IMG/VR virus record: IMGVR_UViG_3300032287_000924
Span: 1 to 30,024 of that record
Length of the DNA: 30,024 bases
Direction: 5' to 3' (one strand)
Origin: a virus
In this document: positions 6,552 through 14,850 of the stretch, piece by piece
Layout: every line of letters starts with the position of its first letter
How positions within the stretch are numbered: the first letter of the stretch is position 1
Notes under the pieces: generated by a model
Databases searched by the model: none
What the model was told of the DNA's origin: nothing
The model's input: the letters and a program-made list of their open reading frames with translations, nothing else
Translations under genes and position numbers: made by a program

Positions 6552-7815
6552 ACCATGAAGTGAGTGGGATTCTTTTCCAAATGTCGTTACCAACATATAT
6601 GTTAGCAGTAGTAGCAGTTGAATTGGAACTCAATGTAACAACTGTGTCTGCTACTCCATTAGTGCGAGATTGACTAACTGTGATATTTGGGCTAGAAATT
6701 GACTTAATATAATACACTGTATTAGAATATAATCCACCGATGTTAGCGTCAAATATGATCGGAGAGTTAACTGTTAAACTTGTAGTATTATTAAGTGTAA
6801 CTACGTCGGTAGTAACTGTTGTTGATAGTACGTTCTTTGGATAAGCAGTAGAGTTATATGTGTCAGTAGCAACATAAACATAACCAACTGGGTTAGCATA
6901 CATTGTACCTGAACCACCTGCTAAGTCTACGTTAGCACCACCAATAGTTGATGATACAGTAAAGTATGTATTAGCAGAAACATTTCTAACATAATAAGTT
7001 GTACCACTCGTAATGTTAGCTTCAAAGCTAGTGCCAGTGAATACGATTGGCAAGTCTGTATACAATTGTGTTGTATCACTTGTACTGAAATAATCAGCAG
7101 AATTTGTACTTGTAATTGTTAACTGATTGAATGATGGACCGACTGCTACGTCACCGTTAAAATCACCATTAAATCCAGTAGGTGGAACTAGTCGTTCTTG
7201 AACCTGTGTTGCTTGTCTTGGTCTATTTATTGGTTGTATATATAATGTGTTACCGCAATCGGTTGTACTAATAGAATAGTTCATTTGACTAACGCCATAT
7301 GGTGCTGTAATTGTAACTAATCCACCATTAGAAACAAAGTTTTCCAACATTGTTGAACCAGTGTTATTACTTGCCAATAAATTACCAGAAAAAGTAATAA
7401 CTGCGTTTGCATTAGAAATGCTTAAACGTAGTTCAATATTACTTTGTGTATTGGTAGGAGGCCAACTACCAAAATTGATTGTAGTATTTGCAGACACTGT
7501 TCCATATTGGACATCAGCTAATGATGCATCTACTAATACTGTACCGGCTAATGCGTTACCTAAGTTATAAGTGGTTGCTCTAAAACTTCTAGTGCTAGCA
7601 TTACTGATAAGAGTATTAGCCATATCGTTGTTTACAACTGTTCCTATTAATGCTTGCTTAACTACAGCTTTGTTTTGTAGGTCAGTTAATTCAGTTGCCG
7701 CTGTGTTCAAATTAGTAACAATAGATGCAAAGTTATCTCTAAAACCCTGAGAGTTATTATTAACTCCGGGTACAGGGTAGTTTACATTTATTGGGTTGGT
7801 GTTAATTGTGCTCAT
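6550..7815 (-). CDS. putative tail fibre / baseplate-associated structural protein
   Basis: Protein of 421 aa, rich in Thr, Asn, Ser and Val with few charges, typical of beta-structured fibres. The N-terminus (INTNPINVNYPVPGVNNNSQ, then a helical FRDNFASIVTNLNTAATEL segment) resembles an attachment module, and the larger fibre at 10962 has a comparable helical opening. Residues about 245-390 contain two copies of a module with the core TTYYVRNV or NTVYYIKSI, each followed by a strand and a Gly/Ser-rich end. The same module appears in the 826-aa protein upstream. The C-terminus ends IWKRIPLTSW. It has GGAAT 8-9 nt before the ATG and a late-type octamer 19 nt upstream. Confidence 0.75.
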   Translation of the reverse strand: MSTINTNPINVNYPVPGVNNNSQGFRDNFASIVTNLNTAATELTDLQNKAVVKQALIGTVVNNDMANTLISNASTRSFRATTYNLGNALAGTVLVDASLADVQYGTVSANTTINFGSWPPTNTQSNIELRLSISNANAVITFSGNLLASNNTGSTMLENFVSNGGLVTITAPYGVSQMNYSISTTDCGNTLYIQPINRPRQATQVQERLVPPTGFNGDFNGDVAVGPSFNQLTITSTNSADYFSTSDTTQLYTDLPIVFTGTSFEANITSGTTYYVRNVSANTYFTVSSTIGGANVDLAGGSGTMYANPVGYVYVATDTYNSTAYPKNVLSTTVTTDVVTLNNTTSLTVNSPIIFDANIGGLYSNTVYYIKSISSPNITVSQSRTNGVADTVVTLSSNSTATTANIYVGNDIWKRIPLTSW

Positions 7816-7834
7816 TGTTATATTCCATTATATA

Positions 7835-7842
7835 TATTTAGT
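7835..7842 (-). promoter_or_regulatory. T4-type late promoter core ACTAAATA
   Basis: The octamer lies 19 nt upstream of the ATG at 7815. A start about 6 nt downstream would leave a short leader containing GGAAT. It lies in the 31-nt gap after the 826-aa gene. Confidence 0.5.
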
Positions 7843-7846
7843 ACTA

Positions 7847-10327
7847 TCATTCATTCGGCAAAATTGTTTGTCTCGGGAATAATACATAAAAATCTTTACT
7901 ATTTAACGGATCGGGTACGGGTTGGGCACTAGGCAAACCAGTCCAAGCAGGTGGATTTAAATTATTATCAAAGTCATAAGTTGCACTCTTATCTACGCTA
8001 AATCTATCAATTTTGAAGTTGATTTGATTCAATGTATATGGCCATTGTGCATTAATGTTGTCTTTAATTGCAGTAGCAAGACCGGGCAACGTATAGCATA
8101 TCACCCATGCTTGTGTATAACCCAATGTGCTTCCGTTTTCCTGTTGACTTGTCATCCACAATGGTAATAGTTTACTGTTATATTCTTGTCCTAATTCTTG
8201 GGCTACACGTGTACGCATGTTATACAAACTATTTGGGTATAACACTCTTGCAAATCCTGGAGTTAAACTTGTATAGAAAGTTGGTTGACCATCAGCATCT
8301 GGGAAAATATAACTGGTAAAGATATCAGTAATACTTGTATACCATGGTCCTAAGTTTAAGTCAATTGCTTTTGGCCAATTAACAGCAATAGGTACACTTA
8401 TTCCTGCAGGGTTTACTAGATTGTCAATTACTTCACTGTATACAACTTCGTAAATTATTTCACCTGCATCATTTTTTGCAACAGCAGTTTTTAATTCACC
8501 TAATGTAATATTTCTCCAATAGTGATTTCTAGTTACAGCGGCAATGTATTGATTGATATCGCTTGCGTATATACCAAATGCATGTTGATATATCACACTA
8601 GTTGCTTTACCAAAATATATATCTTCTGGTCTATACAATGATTCAGTAGGTATTAATGTTTCATTAGTTAGTAATGATTCTATTATATTTCTATCTTGTG
8701 TACTAGGAGTGGCCTTAATATATAAAATATCAGTTGGTTGTCCGAATTCTTGCAACACTGTTAATGTAAATGTTTTACTTGTTTGAACTGATGTAAATGT
8801 GGGCGAGAATGCTTGTATAGTAAATGTAAAATCTGTGCTTTCACCTACTTCCAAATATTGACTAGTCGGTTGTGTAGCTACAAATCCTGTTATTTCACCG
8901 TTGCTTAACAATTCTAAGTTAGGCGGTAATGCACCTGATGTTATTCTATATTCTAATGGTACGTCTGATACTGCTTTAACTTTCAATGTACTAATAACTT
9001 CATTGTATATTGTTCCTAAATCAGAAGGTGTAGTCCATTCAATATTACCAGTAACATCTCTACTTACATTTACTGTAAAGTTAAAGTTTGGTGTAGATAT
9101 AGTTGGATTGCCGGTTTTAGAAACACTAACATTAAAATTAAAACTATTGATACCAGGGTTAGATAATACAGGATTACCGGTAAGCCATCCAGTAACACTG
9201 TTACCCGTTAACCATGACGGTAAATTACTAAACACATACTGTAGTGGATTGCCATCAAAATCATAACCTAACATTTTAAATGTAAAATTATTATCACTTA
9301 ATATTGTACCTATTTGTGCAAATGATGACGGTGCTACTGGTGGTAATATATAGTATCCATAGTATGGATCAGTATCACTTATTTCTATTGTTGCTGGTCT
9401 TGTGTTTAATAGAGTAGGTCTACGGGTGTTAGGTGGATTGCCTGGACCACCTTGACTTACAGGTGTTTGTTGATTGATAACAGTGATAGCATATGAACTT
9501 GTACTACCTCCCAATGCACTCACTAATCTTAACGTAAAATTATATGTTCTAATTGTTGGTTGACCAACCGAGACTGGTGGCAATGTAATTGACATACCAC
9601 CGGTTGCTGTAGTGACCGGAACAGTAACTCCGTTTTGTGTAGTTGAAATAGTAAACGCGGATAAACTAGTATTAACTGTTTTAACATAATATGTTACACC
9701 TGCTGTTATTCCACCAATTGGTGTTGTAAATGTGACTGGTCTACCAACTGTAATTCCATTTATAGACAATGCATATATATAATTAGTTGACGCTTCAGTT
9801 GAAAAACCTACTGTTGTTACTAACGGCAATGTTACCGGGACAGTTGGTGGTGCAGGATAACCTTGAATTAATCCGGCGGTAGATAATTCTAATCCAGGTG
9901 GTAACAATCCTCCTTGCAATTCTACAATTACATCATTGGTAGGATCAGGATTTGTATATTCAATATTAATTTGAGTCCAAATACTATCTTGTGTACTTAA
10001 CAATACTCCGGCCGGTGTAGTAAATTGAGGTATCGCTGTTCCTGATATCGTCATACTAAATGTTCTATCACGTAAGTTACCAAGATTATCAATTACTCTA
10101 ATAGTGAAAGTACTAACAGTATCACTTAATACTAATATCGGTATACCACTTATCACTCCTGTTGTAGTGTTTAATGTCATACCTACAGGAAGAGTACCCG
10201 CTAGTAAATTATAACTAATAGTAGTTGCCGGCGCTACAGGAGATGCAGACAATGCAAACACTGAAACTACACCATACGGGAATGTTCCAATAGAGCCTGC
10301 AGGGGTATTCCAAACTGGTTGTGCCAT
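7847..10327 (-). CDS. large structural protein with repeated Ig-like (He_PIG-type) domains
   Basis: Protein of 826 aa. At least four copies of the putative Ig motif (LPxGLxLxxxGxIxGxP) are visible: GTLPVGMTLNTTTGVISGIP near residue 45, LLPPGLELSTAGLIQGYP near 140, LPSWLTGNSVTGWLTGNP near 375, and ALPPNLELLSNGEITGF near 475. Between the second and third is one YYVKTV module shared with the 421-aa protein. The C-terminal 280 residues differ, with LLPLWMTSQQENGSTLGYTQ and a final DPLNSKDFYVLFPRQTILP; I recall this C-terminus as conserved in aquatic T4-like phages. It probably lies at the baseplate or tail periphery and binds the cell surface. The ATG follows the endolysin stop by 1 nt, and only a weak AGG precedes it. 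Confidence 0.8.
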   Translation of the reverse strand: MAQPVWNTPAGSIGTFPYGVVSVFALSASPVAPATTISYNLLAGTLPVGMTLNTTTGVISGIPILVLSDTVSTFTIRVIDNLGNLRDRTFSMTISGTAIPQFTTPAGVLLSTQDSIWTQINIEYTNPDPTNDVIVELQGGLLPPGLELSTAGLIQGYPAPPTVPVTLPLVTTVGFSTEASTNYIYALSINGITVGRPVTFTTPIGGITAGVTYYVKTVNTSLSAFTISTTQNGVTVPVTTATGGMSITLPPVSVGQPTIRTYNFTLRLVSALGGSTSSYAITVINQQTPVSQGGPGNPPNTRRPTLLNTRPATIEISDTDPYYGYYILPPVAPSSFAQIGTILSDNNFTFKMLGYDFDGNPLQYVFSNLPSWLTGNSVTGWLTGNPVLSNPGINSFNFNVSVSKTGNPTISTPNFNFTVNVSRDVTGNIEWTTPSDLGTIYNEVISTLKVKAVSDVPLEYRITSGALPPNLELLSNGEITGFVATQPTSQYLEVGESTDFTFTIQAFSPTFTSVQTSKTFTLTVLQEFGQPTDILYIKATPSTQDRNIIESLLTNETLIPTESLYRPEDIYFGKATSVIYQHAFGIYASDINQYIAAVTRNHYWRNITLGELKTAVAKNDAGEIIYEVVYSEVIDNLVNPAGISVPIAVNWPKAIDLNLGPWYTSITDIFTSYIFPDADGQPTFYTSLTPGFARVLYPNSLYNMRTRVAQELGQEYNSKLLPLWMTSQQENGSTLGYTQAWVICYTLPGLATAIKDNINAQWPYTLNQINFKIDRFSVDKSATYDFDNNLNPPAWTGLPSAQPVPDPLNSKDFYVLFPRQTILPNE

Positions 10328-10328
10328 A

Positions 10329-10952
10329 TTAATGTGCGCCTAAGTGTTGTAGTGCTAAATGATAATGATGTTTTCTATCTTCTAATCCAATAGTCCCACC
10401 ATTGATACGTTTTGTTAAAGTAATAAAGTCATCTTTGTCACAGAACTGATTTAATTTATTGTTATCCCAGAACCAACCAGCACTTGCAACAGCACCGTTT
10501 GGTGTTTCTAAATATCTTACAGTATCTTCAATACTCATATCTAGTGCTTCTGCAAAACGTGTATAGTTATCACGACCGGTCAATTGAATTAATCCACGAC
10601 CTCTGAATCTGAATCCATCACCTGAATTCTCATCACCGTTCTTCATGCGATTAGCGTAAACACGATTAGCTATCATCTCTGGCTTGCGTTCATATTGTTT
10701 TGCTAGTTCTTCAGAGGGGAAGTATTTCTTAAATGTACCCATTAGTCCTTTAGCACTGTAGTTTAAGTTTTCAATCACAGCATTAAAGCCGCCACTTTCA
10801 TGTGCTACTTGAGCTAAGAAACCTGCGACTCGGCGTGGGTTTTCGTACATTTCATAATATTCTGCTACTGTGTTAAGTGGCTCTACATAACCCTCTAATA
10901 CAGAGCGTTTTGTTTTTGGACACATTGCTGTTAATAATTCTATAGTTATCAT
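10329..10952 (-). CDS. endolysin, GH19 (chitinase-like) muramidase
   Basis: Protein of 207 aa. It cleaves peptidoglycan glycan strands at the end of infection, or locally during entry if virion-borne. Motifs: FLAQVAHESGGF (about 45-56), with the Glu of HESGG as the likely general acid; ENLNYSAKGL; and FRGRGLIQLTGRDNYTRF, the GH19 core signature, followed by SAGWFWDNNKLN. There is no signal peptide or N-terminal helix, so release would need a holin, for which the 107-730 gene is a candidate. AAGGAAA precedes the ATG. The gene sits between two long structural genes with gaps of 9 and 1 nt, so it is probably expressed late with them. Confidence 0.92.
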   Translation of the reverse strand: MITIELLTAMCPKTKRSVLEGYVEPLNTVAEYYEMYENPRRVAGFLAQVAHESGGFNAVIENLNYSAKGLMGTFKKYFPSEELAKQYERKPEMIANRVYANRMKNGDENSGDGFRFRGRGLIQLTGRDNYTRFAEALDMSIEDTVRYLETPNGAVASAGWFWDNNKLNQFCDKDDFITLTKRINGGTIGLEDRKHHYHLALQHLGAH

Positions 10953-10961
10953 TTAATTTCC

Positions 10962-13900
10962 TTATGCGTATGTTGCACCTACTGTATACCATTGAGTTGT
11001 TGTTGGTGCTACAAATTGTAGTGTTGCTCCGGCTGGTTGTGAGAATGATGCATTTGCAGCCGCTGTATTAATAATTCCGTTCACCGCCGGATAAACTAAC
11101 AATGCGTTTGCACTTGTATTTGTAATCACAATTGCCATGCCAGCAACTGCTGTTGGAAGTACAACACCGGCTCCACTAGCTACAGTAGATACAACGTTTA
11201 TTTCTTTAGTTAATGCAGTCGCATTACCTTGCACTGTGCCTGCGGCTGTAATACCTGTACCAACGGAACGAATGTGATAGCTAGATGCAATGATGTTTGC
11301 ACCACTAATATTACCTGTAGCTGTAACCAATCCACCTGTGCCAATATTACCAATGTTAGCATTACCTGATACTGATAAGGAAGCTAATGTACCGACACTT
11401 GTAATATTACCTTGTGCATTAGCTGTTACAGTACCCGCAGTAGCAACATTTAAGTTAGCAACTTGTGTTGTTGATGTAACTACAAATGGAGCTGTACCTG
11501 TTGCAACATTAGAAATTAGTTGAGGTGCCGTAATGTTAGCACTTGCTAATACTTGTGCAGTACCTAAGTTACTGACATTAGCATTTCCTGATGCACTTAA
11601 TGTTCCGGATACATTTGCACCTGAATCATTAATAACCAATACGCTAGGAGAACCCATAGCACTAAGTGCTATACTACTGTTAGCTGTAATACGTATATTA
11701 CTATTTCCATTTTGTAACAAACCACTGTTAATAGTTGTAATATTACCAGTTGTAATAATTGCAGTAGCAGTGCCTATATTGCCAATGTTAGCGTTGCCAC
11801 TTACACTTAATGATGTTAATGTACCAACACTTGTAATGTTACCTTGAGCATTAGTTGTTACTGTACCAGCTGTTGTTGCACTTCCAGCAGATGTTGCAGA
11901 ACCAGTTAGTGTTGCAGTAATAATATTTGCACTAAAACTTCCATTTGCGTCACGTGCAACAACTTTGCTTGCAGTTGCGGCACTCGTTGCATCAACGTTC
12001 GCTGTAACTGCTGTACCACCATTGAAACTTGTACCAGTTAAATAACTACCTAAGGTTAATGTTTGTGTGGTGTTAGCAGTAACGGTACCTGTACCACCTA
12101 ATGAAATACTTGTTCCATTAACCGTAACTGAACTGTTAGCAAGTCTTGCTTGTGCTAATGTGCCGCTTGAAATACTACTCGCATTTATACCTGTTAAACT
12201 ACTTCCATTACCGATAATATTACCCACAGATACATTACCTGTAGTTGTAATTGTATTGCTACCATATGCATTTAAGAACGTAGCAACTTGACTATCACCA
12301 TATGCACCTGTAATATTACTGGCATTGATATTAGTTAGTCCTGCACCATTACCAATGAATACACCGCTAGCTGATGTAATGTTTCCAGTAGCAGATATCA
12401 AACCACCTGTAACCAAGTTACCTCCGGTAACATTTCCCGTAGCTGTAATCAATCCACCTGTGGTTAAGTTACCACCAGTTACGTTACCTGTAGCAGTAAT
12501 CAATCCACTTGTACCTAAATTACCAACGTTAGCGTTACCTGTAGCACTTAGTGTCGTAGCGAATATTCCAGTAGCACCTAAGTTATCCACATTACTGTTG
12601 CCAGAACCACTTAAGTTACCCACATATAATGTAGCACTTACATTACCAAATGTACCATTACCCGTAGCAGATACAACACCTGCGGTGACTAAGTTACCTC
12701 CACTGATATTGCCGGTAGCAGTAATTAATCCACCTGTACCTAAATTACCAACATTAGCGTTGCCCGATACGCTTGCGGTGCCAGTTATGTTTGCACCTGT
12801 GCCAGTAACTATTAATGTAGTGTTACCTACACTTGTAAGATTAATGTTTCCATTTGCTGATGGTATATTAACATTACTATTACCATTAGACAATGGACCT
12901 AATATATTAGTCGCAGATAAATTACCGGATACGTTTGCTGTACCAGTTATGTTTGCACCTGTACTAGTTACGATAAGAACATTCCCTACGCCTGTTGCAC
13001 TTAATCCAATACTACTATCAGCCGCAATGCGTATATTACTATTACCATTTGCTAAGGTACCCACAAAATTATCAGATGTAGTATTACCAGCAACTGCTAA
13101 ACTTGTTAGTGTACCAACGCTTGTAATGTTTGGCTGTGCATTATCAACTACTGTATTTGCCACTGTTGCCGCATTTGCATTGCCATAGAATCTACCAACA
13201 AAATAGTTAGCAATTGCAGTATTACCTAAATTAGCATTACCAAATTCAGTATTAGCACTAATAAAATAACTAGCACGAACGTTTCCAAGATTAGCAAATG
13301 TTACAACCTCACTAGAGATAGATACATTACTACCAAAAGCAAATTCACTATTGCTATTATCCCAGCCCATAAACGCAGTAACTGGATTACCAACACCAGG
13401 GGAGCCTACATAATATTGTAATGCAGTACCTCTGTCTTTACCATCATTGGCAACTAAAGGATCACCGTTAGGACCACCTCCTAACGAAATAATAGGATCT
13501 TCAACTACTAATGATTCAATGTTAATGTAAGTAGCATTACCTAATACTGATAAGTTACCATTAATGATTGCATTATTTGCCACATTTAAATTGCCTACAT
13601 CAGCATTTCCTGTTACACTCACTGATGTTAGTATGCCAGTACTAGTAATATTGGGTTGAGCATTTGTTGTCAGTACACCTGCAAAATAATTACTTGTTGT
13701 TAAATTACCTAGATCAGCGTTGCCAGCAGAAACATTTCCGGTAATTGTTAAATTAGATAAAGTACCTGTGCTAGTAATATTGGGTTGTGCATTAGTTGTC
13801 AACACACCGGTAATAAAGTTAACTGTTGCTAAGTTGCCCAAATCAGCGTTATTGACAGTAAGGTTACCTGCAAGATTTGCACCAACACCTGTTACAACAA

Positions 13901-14753
13901 ATACATTTGCATTGCCGGCGGCACTGATATTAACATTACCATTAGCAACAGGAATGTTAACATTACTATTTCCATTTGCTAGTGCACCTAATATATTTCC
14001 AATTATAGCATTATTAGTAACTGTTATCGATGGTGTAGTTAATATACCAGTTACTTTATCAAAGGTAAACCCTGTATTACCTCCAAATGTTCCTACATCA
14101 TTGAACTGAACTTGTGAATTTACACCACCGGGTGAGCCATTGCCGCCGCCGCCGCCGGCTGCCCAAGCTAAAGTGCCGGCGCCATCTTGAGTTTGTAAAA
14201 AGTAGCCCGGGCTACCACCAGGAATATGTAAGTTTGAAATATTAGAAAAATTAATATTTGCTCCGGTGAAATTAGTATTACCGGTAAAATTAGCATTACC
14301 GGCTACACTTAAATTTGCTAATATACCTAAGGTATTGATATATGGTTGGTAGAATGAATTAGATGATAAGGTGCCGTTTAAGTTTGCTAAACCATTACCA
14401 GGCGCCGCAAATGTATTTGATAATACTTGTACTGGATCAATGTCAATGTTTAGTTGTTGTGATGAACTGGTAATAGTTACATTACTTAGTGTATTATCTG
14501 CACCTCGACCAACTTTAAGTGATGTTGTTGCTACTAGTAAGCAAGCAATATTAGCTGATATAACCACGTTACCTGTAGGATAATTAACAGTAATACCTGC
14601 TCCAGGAGTTCTATTAATTGAGTTTACAGTTGAATTAGCATTAGTACCAAATAATTGATCAAAATTAGTTTGTACTTTCTGAAATGCTGTTCGTATGGCA
14701 TCTGCTGACGGATCATCAGGAAATGTGCCAAAGTCTATATTTTGTTGGGCCAT
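10962..14753 (-). CDS. long tail fibre / adhesin with Gly-Asn repeats
   Basis: Protein of 1263 aa. The N-terminus (MAQQNIDFGTFPDDPSADAI, then FQKVQTNFDQLFG) is a helical opening found in aquatic myophage fibres. A Gly-rich hinge (AAGGGGGNGSPGG, near 195) follows. Most of the remainder is repeats of the type TGNxxxGN-L-x-T-x-G-x-I, including two almost identical 17-residue units GLITATGNVTGGNL near residues 750-790. The last 90 residues form a separate module, VVLPTAVAGMAIVITNTSAN ending QWYTVGATYA, which I recognise as a widely shared fibre tip. It probably trimerises and binds the host. A late-type octamer lies 22 nt upstream and AGGTAG precedes the ATG. Confidence 0.88.
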   Translation of the reverse strand: MAQQNIDFGTFPDDPSADAIRTAFQKVQTNFDQLFGTNANSTVNSINRTPGAGITVNYPTGNVVISANIACLLVATTSLKVGRGADNTLSNVTITSSSQQLNIDIDPVQVLSNTFAAPGNGLANLNGTLSSNSFYQPYINTLGILANLSVAGNANFTGNTNFTGANINFSNISNLHIPGGSPGYFLQTQDGAGTLAWAAGGGGGNGSPGGVNSQVQFNDVGTFGGNTGFTFDKVTGILTTPSITVTNNAIIGNILGALANGNSNVNIPVANGNVNISAAGNANVFVVTGVGANLAGNLTVNNADLGNLATVNFITGVLTTNAQPNITSTGTLSNLTITGNVSAGNADLGNLTTSNYFAGVLTTNAQPNITSTGILTSVSVTGNADVGNLNVANNAIINGNLSVLGNATYINIESLVVEDPIISLGGGPNGDPLVANDGKDRGTALQYYVGSPGVGNPVTAFMGWDNSNSEFAFGSNVSISSEVVTFANLGNVRASYFISANTEFGNANLGNTAIANYFVGRFYGNANAATVANTVVDNAQPNITSVGTLTSLAVAGNTTSDNFVGTLANGNSNIRIAADSSIGLSATGVGNVLIVTSTGANITGTANVSGNLSATNILGPLSNGNSNVNIPSANGNINLTSVGNTTLIVTGTGANITGTASVSGNANVGNLGTGGLITATGNISGGNLVTAGVVSATGNGTFGNVSATLYVGNLSGSGNSNVDNLGATGIFATTLSATGNANVGNLGTSGLITATGNVTGGNLTTGGLITATGNVTGGNLVTGGLISATGNITSASGVFIGNGAGLTNINASNITGAYGDSQVATFLNAYGSNTITTTGNVSVGNIIGNGSSLTGINASSISSGTLAQARLANSSVTVNGTSISLGGTGTVTANTTQTLTLGSYLTGTSFNGGTAVTANVDATSAATASKVVARDANGSFSANIITATLTGSATSAGSATTAGTVTTNAQGNITSVGTLTSLSVSGNANIGNIGTATAIITTGNITTINSGLLQNGNSNIRITANSSIALSAMGSPSVLVINDSGANVSGTLSASGNANVSNLGTAQVLASANITAPQLISNVATGTAPFVVTSTTQVANLNVATAGTVTANAQGNITSVGTLASLSVSGNANIGNIGTGGLVTATGNISGANIIASSYHIRSVGTGITAAGTVQGNATALTKEINVVSTVASGAGVVLPTAVAGMAIVITNTSANALLVYPAVNGIINTAAANASFSQPAGATLQFVAPTTTQWYTVGATYA
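12400..12510 (-). repeat. tandem 51-bp repeats inside the tail fibre gene
   Basis: Two almost identical 17-codon units (GGLITATGNVTGGNL plus two residues) lie side by side, with diverged copies on both sides through about 11290-13900. They are in frame, with many differences at third positions, as expected for an old repeat fibre shaft rather than recent slippage. Confidence 0.75.
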
Positions 14754-14775
14754 GTTTATCTACCTAGTTATAAAG

Positions 14776-14783
14776 TATTTATC
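14776..14783 (-). promoter_or_regulatory. T4-type late promoter core GATAAATA of the tail fibre gene
   Basis: The octamer is 22 nt upstream of the ATG at 14753 and directly downstream of the terminator of the previous gene. A start about 6 nt downstream leaves a leader of about 17 nt carrying AGGTAG. A second partial match, GATAAAC, abuts the ATG. Confidence 0.65.
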
Positions 14784-14805
14784 GTTTTTTGTGAATCATT
14801 AGCCC

Positions 14806-14838
14806 AAAAAAATACCCGACTACTGCCGGGTATTTTTA
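14806..14838 (-). terminator. intrinsic terminator after the 844-aa protein gene
   Basis: On the minus strand an 11-bp perfect stem, AAAAATACCCG (14837-14827) with CGGGTATTTTT (14818-14808), closes an 8-nt loop and runs into a total of seven T. It lies 13 nt after the stop codon at 14851 and separates this gene from the fibre promoter. Confidence 0.9.
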
Positions 14839-14850
14839 ATACAGAACTAA

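Noticed and set aside
12325-13188. 287-aa open frame on the plus strand, with other long plus-strand frames at 11290-14109
   Set aside because: They are antisense shadows of the Gly/Asn/Thr repeat fibre gene; the translations are low-complexity Leu/Pro/Val repeats, with no ribosome-binding sites.
11290-13900. Repeated short blocks that might suggest a CRISPR array
   Set aside because: The repeats are in frame with a protein, vary in spacing and sequence, and have no constant repeat-spacer structure.
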